Below are positions 10,452-20,048 of a stretch of DNA of 64,000 nt, piece after piece (the first letter of the stretch is position 1; every line of letters starts with the position of its first letter). The DNA is taken from assembly GCA_965644295.1 (NCBI GenBank), contig CBFFRP010000075.1, forward strand, positions 124,001-188,000. Direction: 5' to 3'. Origin of the DNA: Paraphysomonas bandaiensis. Its lineage: Eukaryota; Chrysophyceae. Under the pieces are notes generated by a model. That model did no database searches. It saw only the letters and a list, made by a program, of their open reading frames with translations, and was not told the DNA's origin. The position numbers and the translations under genes are program-made.

Positions 10452-11401
10452 TCACAGATACCATATCATGCCTTCTATTCCCACCGCCACACCAATATTA
10501 GCAAGTGAATTAATCAGTTCTGGATCTTTTCTCCATAGTCGATTTGAGTGGTTTAAATGAATCAATGTGACATCACCAGATTTTTTACTATTCGTTTCAG
10601 TTTCGGCGTAGCGGAGGCACTGTATTATATCAGTAGTTTGTGTAACTCTAGGGTGAGGAATTTTCGTCATATCACGACCAGGCAATTCGTTGTCATCATA
10701 AAATGTTGCATCAAGTAATAAAAACTCATGCTGACCGGCCAACTCTGATAGCGTGACTTTCATGTTGTCCCAGCCATCGACGTCCGGACAATAAAATAAT
10801 TTGTACGACGGCCCACAAAGAGTGAAAGCAAACGTATCAGTAAAGTCGGCTCTATGGGGTACAATTCTAGCTATAACGCTTACATTCGATGATAGTACAA
10901 CCTTCTCATTATTAGACAGTTTAATCGGATGAAAATTCTGATTTTGGTACAAAACTCTCCACGGTTCGTTTTGTGAGAGGAACTGATGCATGCTGTCTGA
11001 TGCGAACAGAGGTACCCGAGAAGAGTTTTGTCCTTCTTTTCCAAAGTACAGTATTCCCGGGTAATGCCCAGCATGTGCGTGAGTCAAAAATATCCCTATG
11101 AAACACACAGAGCATGAGGGCGATATAGTCTGCACACACACAACTGAACCCTCTTGCCTGCTAACTCAAAATCAACCAACTTTGACGCATGTTTCGCCCA
11201 CTGCTGATTCAACTGAGGAGAAGCGTCGAACAACCACCACTGCTTGTTCTCATAGTCCAATAGAGCCATACTGACAGCACTGTCTGCAGCTACCACACCC
11301 TCATACACTAGACGGCAGTTAGCACACCTGCAACCCACTTGAGGGAAACCGCCGTCCTGAGATGCTCCGAGTAATATCACCTCCACTGATGTGCTTGCCA
11401 T
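10452..11401 (-). CDS. PqqB-like metallo-beta-lactamase-fold hydrolase
   Basis: Exon 1 is 11401-11158 and exon 2 is 11095-10452, giving 295 aa. The N terminus VILLGASQDGGFPQVGC with RCANC is the PqqB-type start, and LTHAHAGHYPGI is the metal-binding HxHxGH strand. VPHRADFTDTFAF, FYCPDVDG, LLLDATFYDDNELPG and VTLIHLNHSN follow in family order. Joining with a GC-AG intron (donor AG|GCAAGA, 62 bp) gives ELAGIFLTHAHAGHY, which restores the conserved Gly before IFLTHAH. The only GT donor that keeps frame would give QLWIFLTH instead. Bacterial PqqB acts in pyrroloquinoline quinone synthesis; eukaryotic homologues occur without that pathway, so the substrate is unknown. It is divergent from the zinc-module gene across a minisatellite. 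Confidence 0.87.
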
Positions 11402-11518
11402 GAGCTATGCTGTTGTTAGTATGCCATGCATGTGGATCACAGCGCTGCAGGATATGCAGCTGCAGAGCATAGACGACAATGATACGCACATCCCACGTGC
11501 GTGGCTGATGCAGTCAGT

Positions 11519-11752
11519 ACCGTACCCCTGTATATGTACTCCTGTACCTGTACCCCTGTATATGTACTCCTGTACCTGTACCCCTGTATATGTACCCCTG
11601 TACCTGTACTCCTGTACCTGTACCTGTATATGTACTCCTGTACCTGTACCCCTGTACCTGTACTCCTGTACCTGTACCCCTGTACCTGTACTCCTGTTCC
11701 TGTACTCCTGTACCTGTACCCCTGTACCTGTACCCCTGTACCTGTACTCCTC
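11519..11752. repeat. TGTAC minisatellite in a bidirectional promoter
   Basis: About 234 bp of imperfect 6- and 12-bp units (CTGTACCTGTACCC, CTGTATATGTACTC) fill half of the 463-bp spacer between the divergent starts at 11401 and 11865. The units contain the same TGTAC/TGTATA words found singly in other promoters here. Long open frames across it on both strands arise from its period being a multiple of three and are not genes. Confidence 0.85.
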
Positions 11753-11864
11753 TGTGTGGCACATACACACAGCATCGTCAACATCCACCAGACTGCACCG
11801 GTACACTCCACCAGGCTGCAGATACACATATATATGGTGTAAGATAAGTCGATATCCCTCTCAC

Positions 11865-12766
11865 ATGTCTGTCGACGAAAAGAAACCCCAGCCAAAGCCC
11901 CCTCTGGAGTGCATGGTGTGCGGTAAGCTGTTTCCTCGAGGGGCTCTTGATCTAGCGCGTCATCAGACTGCTCTCACTCTGCTGCATCGAGTCAGCGACA
12001 AGAAGAGCAGCACTTTCAAATATGGATGTCGACACTGTGGGACATTCTTTACATCAGAGGAACACATGTCGATGCACTCGAGGATGTCTTCATGTGGCAA
12101 GGAGAGGTCAGGGTTTAAGGTGCCTGATGATGAGTGTATAGTGTGTGGAGAGCCTCTGCCGCACGGGACTAATGCCGCCGCTGAACACGAGGCTCAGTTC
12201 CCGAAGCACATATACTCCAATAGCAAAAGACTGTCTCTACAGTATATATGCATTAAATGCGGACTTTACTTTCCTTCCGAAGAAATTGTTGAGCAGCATA
12301 GCAACGAATCCTTTTGTGCACGATTTGGGAAAAAGAGAACTGCAAGTGATAGAAAACACACACCTTCAAAAGAATCAACAGAGAGAGCGTATGAGCCAAG
12401 CAGTAAGCGCCCGAAACCCTCCCCCGTCGCGGCCACCCAACCTGCAGCTCCTGTCGATACCACTTCAGGGCCGCAGACAGTCACGAGGAAAGCTAAGAAG
12501 GTCGGGTACAAGGGATCAAACGCTGCCGCGATACAAAGTCTAAGACGAACAAAGAGAGTAAGGGCATTGATTCCTGCAGGTGCCAACTCGAATTTTTTAT
12601 TGTTAGTCTTAATAGCTGTGTAGACCGCAAGACTTTATATGCCATATGCTCCCTGTTGGCTGACAAGGAAGCTATGCTCAAGGAACCCGATCCTCCAAGT
12701 GCTGAGAATATCATTGATCGGATACAGGAGTCAAAGAAGCCATTAATCGAGAGACTGAAGGAGTAA
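11865..12766 (+). CDS. Protein with a tandemly duplicated double zinc-finger module
   Basis: Exon 1 is 11865-12557 and exon 2 most likely 12632-12766 (275 aa). Two homologous ~65-residue modules each hold two putative zinc sites with identical spacing. The first site is C-x2-C-x13-H-x6/7-H (CMVCGKLFPRGALDLARHQ; CIVCGEPLPHG...). The second is C-x2-C-x12-H-x5-C (CRHCGTFFTSEEHMSMH; CIKCGLYFPSEEIVEQH). A basic Pro/Ser/Thr/Lys-rich linker follows, then an amphipathic C terminus (LYAICSLLADKEAMLKE) in the second exon. A nucleic-acid-binding nuclear role is plausible, but no family is recognised. The acceptor (CAAG|ACT) was chosen because it restores an open frame; AAG acceptors occur elsewhere in this window. 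The ORF extending upstream to 11391 reads through the minisatellite and is rejected. Confidence 0.75.
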
Positions 12767-13286
12767 GATGCTGATCATAAAGTTTTTTATGTTGACTAAC
12801 CACCTGTCAGGGTTCTAAACCACGACTGCTAGATATAAATGGAAAATGGATGACCTTGTGTAGACTTAGTCAGTGAAGGTAATCGGTTACAATAATGTAT
12901 GGCTATTCTTCTAGCGCCATATTGTAGGATCTTAAACAACTAGAAATGTATTGTGTAAATAATGAACATTGTTATATGTTTCAGAGTGAGAGAAAGCAAC
13001 TGTCGTAGTTTCGTTGCACTGTGATGCACACAAGTATTGTACCCAGTTAAGAATAAGTGCGTTTGACTGTAGCTATGGTATATTTTGACTGGTATGAATT
13101 TCTACCATATCCTCGAAATCTAACATTGTTTCAACACTTTCGTAATATATATTATGATCATAATTCGTACTAGTATATTCGTAATATACACTGAATACAT
13201 TTACCAGCTCAATACTCTTGTACATTCAAAAAATAGATATACACGTTATGTTAAATTGCACTGTGTTTTACATCACAGCGCATAAA
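12767..13286. other. Intergenic space between convergent genes, no feature
   Basis: About 520 bp of AT-rich sequence between the 3' ends of the zinc-module and kinesin-like genes. No gene, known repeat or structured element was seen. Confidence 0.5.
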
Positions 13287-16231
13287 CTAAACAGATGAGT
13301 GCAGAGATGCCACTCTAAACGATTGTAGGATATTTTTTATAACGACTCCGTTGTCGTGAACGTTTCTTCTGGTATAGCATTTTGACTCTACCACAGACGC
13401 AATAGTGATAAAGTCGATTTCAGAATTATATGGCCCCTGAAATATATGAGCATATTGAATAAAGCACATGACATCAACTGACCACTAATAACTGGGTGAG
13501 TATGCCCTTACAGCAGTGAGGGGTGGAAGGGTAGTGCGGCAGAACAGATATCGCTTTCGCTGCCTCAGATAACTCAGTACCTGAGACAAGGTAAGAGCAT
13601 ACCAGATACCCAGCACAAAAAATACCTGGCGCATCCCAGTGTGGCCCACAAGGGCAAGCAAAACGAAAGCAAGAAGCTTCTGGGGACAAATCCTCACCAG
13701 TGTTCAGAGAGAAAAGAATACACCCCTCACAGTCTGAAGATAACATCCACGGATTATTGAGCATAGGAAATTCAACTGAAGTGCCAATTGAGTGTCCCCA
13801 CTCATGTAGCGCTGGTGCGAATTCTCTGAGTGTCGATCGGCGGCCAATAAGAAAACCAACAATGCGCTCAAAGTCTTCTTCCGATTCCAACTCAAGCGCC
13901 GATGCATGAGCTACATAGTACGAACCATCACTTTGCCTACAAACTCTGCACTGCTGTACTGGGCGCTCCACCCTGCTCCCAGCTTTGGGTCCTAATAAAT
14001 CCATCACTACACCGTTCGATATCATAACAGCTGTCAACGCGACACGTTGCCGCAAATCCGTGTCATGCACTGCGTTCGCAGGGCCTAAATTTCTCAGATT
14101 ACCATGTGGGGGTTGATTCTTGGTATTACTGTTGAATATCTCCTTAACTACGGCGCTCATTAGTCCATGACCGCCACTACTACCTATCACAAGAGACACA
14201 GTTGGCTCCAAACATGACGCGAAGTGCCTGTCAGATTCCCCCCCTGCAACACATAAAAATGCTAATCCTCGACTACTCGATATCGCGGCTTTCGTTCTTT
14301 TTCTAATATACGCGTACAGGCGAGCGACGCCGTCATTACCTATATATATATCGTCAAAGAAAAATCTTTCCTGTCTGGGTGCTGAGCTTATTGGCATCAT
14401 GTTATTGCCAACCACCGTAGGTTCTCTGCAACTCTCTCGCTCCTCTCGCCACACTATATCCAATGCACTATTTTCAATGTCGACCCTGAAGGGGTTCTCG
14501 TCACATTTCTACATATATACCTGTCATCAATATATAACAAGGACACACCTTACTAGACCTTGTGTTGAACTCCCTCTACTATACATAGCTTCACAGCTCT
14601 AGGTATATCCCTCATAGACCTGTGAGCATGACGCCCATGTGCATAGATATTTACATCGCTGTATAAAGAGTGCACACTATGGTGTGAAGTAACCGGCCGA
14701 CATGAGGCATCTGTGTAAACATGCTCCTTTCTCGTTGACCCAGTACGATTAGTCCTATTGTAGAGGTTATCAGAAGATTCACGACACCTGAAGGTACAGC
14801 TAGATTGCCGTGGACTTAAATCTTTTAGAGTTGATGATGGAATGTGTGTGTATATAGCTCTGTCAGCATCATTTCGAACTGCTGTATTCATAGAGCTCAC
14901 ACAGTGGATATAGCTACTGGGCAATTCATCAGAGCTAGAGACACTGTCATCAGACATCAGATCATTTCCATGTTTATTTCTTGTGTCTAGTTGCTCAAGG
15001 GAAGACTTCGATTGTTCAAGTAATTTTATCATAGAAGATATCACCGCTAGCGCAGAATTTGTACTGGAAACAAAAAAGATTCAGTGGGGTGTGACAACAC
15101 GGCGTACAATACCTATCAGACGGAATGGATTGGTTTGTCAATTCAGCCGCAAGTGACGCCCTCAAACTCTGCGCTGTTGAAATGACGGTATTTATCGTCG
15201 CAACGTTCGCTTTCACAGACTCTAAGGAATCGCTATACGTCAAGTACTTGTATAAGTATTACATATTATATTATTAGCTTTAATTAAACCTGAATATCAC
15301 TGAATGGGGCCCTTGTGCACTATATTTGGGAGACTTTCTAATTCCACGTGAAGAAAATGTTGTGTCACCTTCGTTAGTGGACAGCGACTTTCCAGGGCAA
15401 TCAATTGTACTGTATATACCCTTCTGCTGATTGATGGGTGTGCGAGTCAAATCAACATCTCCGTTATTAGTTCCAGAGCATGAGGCTGTAGTGTGGGGAG
15501 CCCAGGGTTTCGAAGGCAAAACGTCCATTGGCGTGGCTCTAGGCTGTACGTTCGTTGTGGCCATCGCGTACCAACTTGGTTTCTCGTGATATTGGGGGCT
15601 ACGGGGTTGAGGGGTATCAGAGGTTACGATTGAGCTTAATAATACAAATACCGTTGTCTAGAAATCATGGTATCGCTCTGAGATGACCTAAGTCGTGGTA
15701 CAGAGAGAGAATGTGAAGTCGTTAAACCTTCGTCACTTATGAACTCGTCGTGAATATAATTTCCTTCCAATTTGTTTCGAAGTAGCCGACTCCAAGTCGT
15801 CATCACTGCAGCCTCCACCGGCCTCAGAGACTCTATCGCCAGTAAATCTACAACATTCTCTACCTCATGAGTAGCATCAAGTATCTCTTGTTCATCGTCA
15901 CTATAAGACTCATCTCGTCTCTTCTTCTCTTCACGAGCAAACATCAGCCAATCATTCCACTGGTGTCTGTTCATTAGCGACCGCACCGCCTGCAGCTCCT
16001 GTGTATCTGGTCAGAAAGAGAGTTCAAGGACAAGTAGAGGGATAGATCTACCTCTGTCTCGTCTGTAGTGAGAGGTGTGGACAGCGTCACATTCTTCACC
16101 ATAAGATCCAATATATGGCCCTTAGGAGCCATCACTGAGGAGACAACACCGTTCATCTCTTCATCCTGATCGCTAAGATCCATATCTTCATCGCTCATAT
16201 CGCTCATATCAATTTGTAACACGCACACCAT
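13287..16231 (-). CDS. Kinesin-like protein with a degenerate motor domain
   Basis: Seven exons join in frame: 16231-16052, 15998-15652, 15598-15290, 15232-15113, 15063-14559, 14508-13483 and 13436-13287 (878 aa; introns 46-57 bp). The N-terminal ~430 residues are acidic and Ser-rich with no domain. The last ~450 follow a kinesin motor: VKLCIVEG (first strand), FFFDDIYIGNDGVARLYAYI, VMISNGVVMDLL in place of the usual 'V-EIYNE-V-DLL', and SEEDFERIVGFLIGRRS. The C-terminal HYPSTPHCCKGILTQLL plus SEIDFITIAS matches 'PYRdSkLT-LL...tIa'. The ATP-binding P-loop GQTGSGKT is replaced by GSSGGHGL, and the switch I NxxSSRSH and switch II DLAGSE motifs are gone. It is unlikely to hydrolyse ATP and may bind microtubules or act as a scaffold. 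The upstream ATG at 16231 is used; an in-frame ATG eight codons later is also possible. Confidence 0.72.
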
Positions 16232-16289
16232 ACCACTACTGTAGATCTATGCATGCGATGATGTACACACGCTGTACCTCAACGATCAG

Positions 16290-16320
16290 GTCGGTATACA
16301 TACAGTATACAGTACCTAGA
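16290..16320. promoter_or_regulatory. GTATACA/TACAGTATACAGTAC cluster in a divergent promoter
   Basis: The 523-bp spacer between the kinesin-like (-) and multicopper oxidase (+) starts holds GGTATACATACAGTATACAG (16293-16312), followed by two AGTAC words. TGTA/TATA-rich sequence and a pyrimidine tract (about 16700-16740) lie just before the oxidase start. A regulatory role is inferred from recurrence at other gene heads. Confidence 0.35.
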
Positions 16321-16754
16321 CAGTACAGTGGGCTCTGAAAACTATTGTCTTTTGTAGCAGTTTTCAGTATTATCGAAAAGAGGAAATTTTATTTTTTACA
16401 ATGTAAAAACTAAATTTTTTGGCATCATCTACAAGGAATAGCACCTTCTGGGACAGAAAACCCCTGATATTGAAACTGAGTTTGATTTTGTAGTGAATGT
16501 GGCAACTTACAACGGCAGTTCATAGGCACACATACAGTCGTAAGTACTGTACGTCGTGTATGTAGAGCTCTGTGCGTATAGCGTATAGTATATGACTGTA
16601 TGTTATCTACTGCACCCGACCTGCTGCTGTATGTATATATGCTATGTACATATGTGTGGTATAGAATATAAGCAGGTGGGGATATATATCTAACTAGACC
16701 ACCTCATCTCTCCCCCCCTCTCCTCTCCTCTCCTCTACACCAGACCTAGTCCCT

Positions 16755-19238
16755 ATGTCCCGTGTGTTAGTATTGTTGCTGGCGCTGCTGCTGGTGTGTG
16801 AGAGGGCTCTATCTGCTGTTATTAATCTGGAGTGGGGTCTCAGTGTGGGCAATCAGGGAACCACACACATAAACACAGGAGACACTGTCGTATGGACGTG
16901 GAGCGACTTCTTCACTCATAGCGTCAGGTCTATGAACGGCAAGTTCACGAGCTCTTCCATAGTTGCCGGGGAAGGCACCACTCATACAGTTACGTTTAAT
17001 ACAGCAGGAACATATCCCTATATGTGCGACATACACACCACTGCTATGCAGGGTGTTATTCAGGTATCAGGCAGTCCGACACTAGCACCGGCCCATGCTT
17101 CGTCCGATTCACCTGTCGCGTCATCTTCTCCAACAGCTACTCCAACCTTTATTGATCCGAATTCCTTATTAAGCGAGAAACTGACATACCCACATGTAGT
17201 GGATTCAGGCAAAGATGTACCTTCTGAGTGGACCGCTACCTTAGTTGTTCGGGAGCATAGACATAGTAACTCACAAGTTTCTTTCACGACGCGTTCATAC
17301 TGTTACCAAAATAAATGTACGTACCCCGGTCCTACCATCGCTGTACTGCCAGGAGACAACTTCACCTTAGTTCTCACAAATGAGCTTGGTCCGACCCCTC
17401 ATAACGAGCACATAATGAATCATATGCACAGTCCGAATACCACTAACATTCATACTCATGGACTTCACATCGGGTCGGATGTAGACACTGTTTTCGTACA
17501 CGCTGCGCCGGGCGAAACTATTACATATCCCTACAAGATACGAGACGACCACGCTCCAGGATTGATGTGGTATCACGCCCACTACCACGGATCTAGCACG
17601 ATGCAGCTGATGAGCGGTTTGGTTGGAGCACTGGTTGTTAAGCCCGCACACACAGGCAAGCAACGTATCCCTGCTTCGATTACAGAGGCAGACGCTCATA
17701 TTCTGGTCGTGACGAAGCTTGTGGTATCCCAAGAAACCTCAGGTGGGAAGGTAACACAGGGGTGTGGGGTAGGATATGCTTGTGACCCGGTAGCCCAAGC
17801 TCCACTCTGTACAGGTGTCTCATATGCTGTTGTATTCCCGTGATAGTTGATTATTATCCGTTTAGGGGAAGAGGAGAGCTCTCCATTTAACATGTTTCGG
17901 GTGTATTCTATACAGGAGTTTAATGCGGAGTGCGGAAGTGACATGGAGTTGAATGTGGAAGTGGTGGACCCCGATGAGACAGATATGGATCTTGTTAACG
18001 GGATGTTTCGGCCGACGCTGCACCTCGTGCAAGGTTCACCAAGTATTCTGCATACGGTGAATGCGTTTGGTGGTGCACCGCTCTCATTAAGTGTGTCTGA
18101 TGCATCATGCTCTATTCATGTAATTGCCTGGGACGGAGTATATATGGAAGCGCGCTTGGAGCAGCAAACTGTGAATATACCAGGTGCTGGGAGGGCTAGT
18201 TTTGAAATTGTGTGTGACAAAGAAGGTGTGTCATTTTCTTTTTTCAGTTGATTTGTAATGACTTGCGAAGGGGTATTTATTATGCGGAACGGTGCTAAGC
18301 ACATGATGACCCTTTTCGTTAATTCTACAGGAGTAAGGCGACCAACAGTTACAGACAGTGAGCTGAAGGGGATTGTGCGCCCGTGGTATCTTCAGGACCT
18401 CTTTGGAGATGACGTTGTAGTCAACCATAGGTACAGCGTCCACATATCTCAAGATAACAAGCCCACAGGCGACTGTGGGTACTGGATGGGCCTTGGCTCC
18501 GACTGCAGTGCTATTACCCCCCATGGGTCTGTGCCCCCTAATCCGCACTACGTTCCGTGTTCCTTTTCTAAGTTTAAAGGTGAGCGTGGACTCTCGGCCG
18601 CTGGGTACCTTCCAGACCACCGTTTGGTCACATACGTGGGAGCCGTGAATGAGTGGACTATATATGGACTTGGATCAGCGCATCACCCTCTGTAAGTTTT
18701 TGGTACTCTTGGTGCGTTTTGTTAACGTTTTGGTGGCAGGCACGTACACGTAAACCATATGCAGGTGACTGTCAGATGTATAATTTGCGTTCAGAAATCT
18801 CTTTTGTGTGCCATTACAGCTTCTATCACAGATAATATCATTCAACTCGTCTGTTGAGAATTTCACCGAATCGTATTATAGGGTAAAATATCATTGTATC
18901 GATGACATACGTTAAAGGCTTTGTATAGACAGGGCAATGGAGAGATGTTATTCCTCCGGTCGCAGACAGCGTGGTTATTCGCTTCGTGGCCGCCGACTAC
19001 GCCGGAGAAGTCATAATGCACTGTAGGATTTCATTTTTTTCTGTTTTGGTATATTGACGTATGAATAGGCCATTTTCAGCGCCATGAGGACCTCGGAATG
19101 ATGGATTCATTTCTCATATTACCGCAGGAAGAATACTTCTCGACGTATGCCCCTACTCTAGCACCAACACCTACGCCGACAATTGACACGCCCAGAGTGT
19201 GCAAGTGTAACAGTCCGTATACCAGCGTTGGTCATTAA
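16755..19238 (+). CDS. Secreted plastocyanin-like/multicopper oxidase fusion
   Basis: Seven exons (16755-17814, 17866-18225, 18271-18691, 18740-18764, 18820-18882, 18929-19022, 19069-19238) give 730 aa. After a signal peptide (SRVLVLLLALLLVCERALSA) comes a plastocyanin-like domain at about residues 20-115, with FTHSV and YMCDIHTTAM supplying His, Cys, His and Met ligands. A Ser/Thr/Pro linker leads to the multicopper oxidase. Its copper motifs are NIHTHGLHI, WYHAHYHG, HHPLHVHVNHMQ and HCHFQRHEDLGMM, the last carrying the type 1 Cys and His ligands and an axial Met. All four motif regions are intact, so it should oxidise substrates with O2 outside the cell. The third motif is assembled across a 25-nt micro-exon (18740-18764). 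An extra N-terminal blue-copper domain could pass electrons to the oxidase. The substrate (phenolic, metal or ascorbate-like) cannot be told. Confidence 0.92.
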
Positions 19239-19577
19239 AGACGTTAACTAAATATAGAGCATGCTGCAGGACGATCCCTCTATTCAATCATGGGTAGTCG
19301 TTTCTACATAATGTCGTCGAATAGACTATTGATAAAAATATAAGAGGAAGTTATAGAAAAGGAGGCTAAATGAAATATAAAGCGAAAAATCAGTTTTGTG
19401 TTCCCACTGAAACTACAACATACTTCACCTGAAATAGCAATTATTATTTCATATCGTTGATATATATTACATCTTCTAAGTCACTTCCATTCTGTTTAGG
19501 AAATTTGTAGGCAGCAGCATATTATCGCACAGATATCGGGTGTCTTGTTGTGATTAGTTCGTACTTGTGAATGTGTC
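19239..19577. other. AT-rich intergenic, no feature
   Basis: Sequence after the oxidase stop is AT-rich with no open frame or recognisable repeat. Confidence 0.5.
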
Positions 19578-19800
19578 TGATTATTAGCAATAGGCGTGTA
19601 AGAGTCAGAACCCTAATCGAATAGCTTAACTCTGATAACCTACAATTTAAAGCTGCTTGTGCGTCACCGCAAGCACCAGGGTGCAACCACTTCTGCTCTT
19701 GAGTATGTGTGGGAGCTGCCCATGGACGTATAGTCCTGCGGTGTCTAGGCGCGGCTAATCAGGGAGCGCCCTTTGGGTAGGGGTCGGCGAAGCTTATGGG
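19578..19800 (-). repeat. Family R copy
   Basis: The tail word TTATTAGCAATAGGCG starts at 19581 and an exact GCACC-AG-GGTGC inverted repeat sits at 19673-19684. Beyond it, CTTTGGGTAGGGGTCGG (about 19770-19790) resembles the CTTGGGATACGGTTC region of the copy at 3.3 kb. No coding frame survives. The following 19801-20048 holds no feature. Confidence 0.7.
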
Positions 19801-20048
19801 AATGTCAGAGTTATGTAGATTTCGTAGATACTTCTGTTAAAGTTATTGCAAACGAATTGAAATGAATATCTACAATGCATGTGGGACACGCAGCATCGCT
19901 TAAGTGGTACAGTAAGCCCCTATCGAGCTGGACAAAACACATCATACCACCAAACCGTACTACACATGCAAAATTTTTTGTACACCGTCAACAAGTTAAA
20001 ATCAGAAATAGTAGCACTACAAAACTCATTACAAGAAATGGTTAAAAA

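Noticed and set aside
11391-11864. N-terminal extension of the zinc-module frame and opposing frames rich in Tyr-Arg-Gly-Thr
   Set aside because: They cross the minisatellite promoter; conserved content begins after the ATG at 11865.
13287-16231. Reading the minus-strand frames at 13.3-16.2 kb as several separate small genes
   Set aside because: All six junctions have GT-AG borders of 46-57 bp with matching phase, giving one continuous 878-residue protein.
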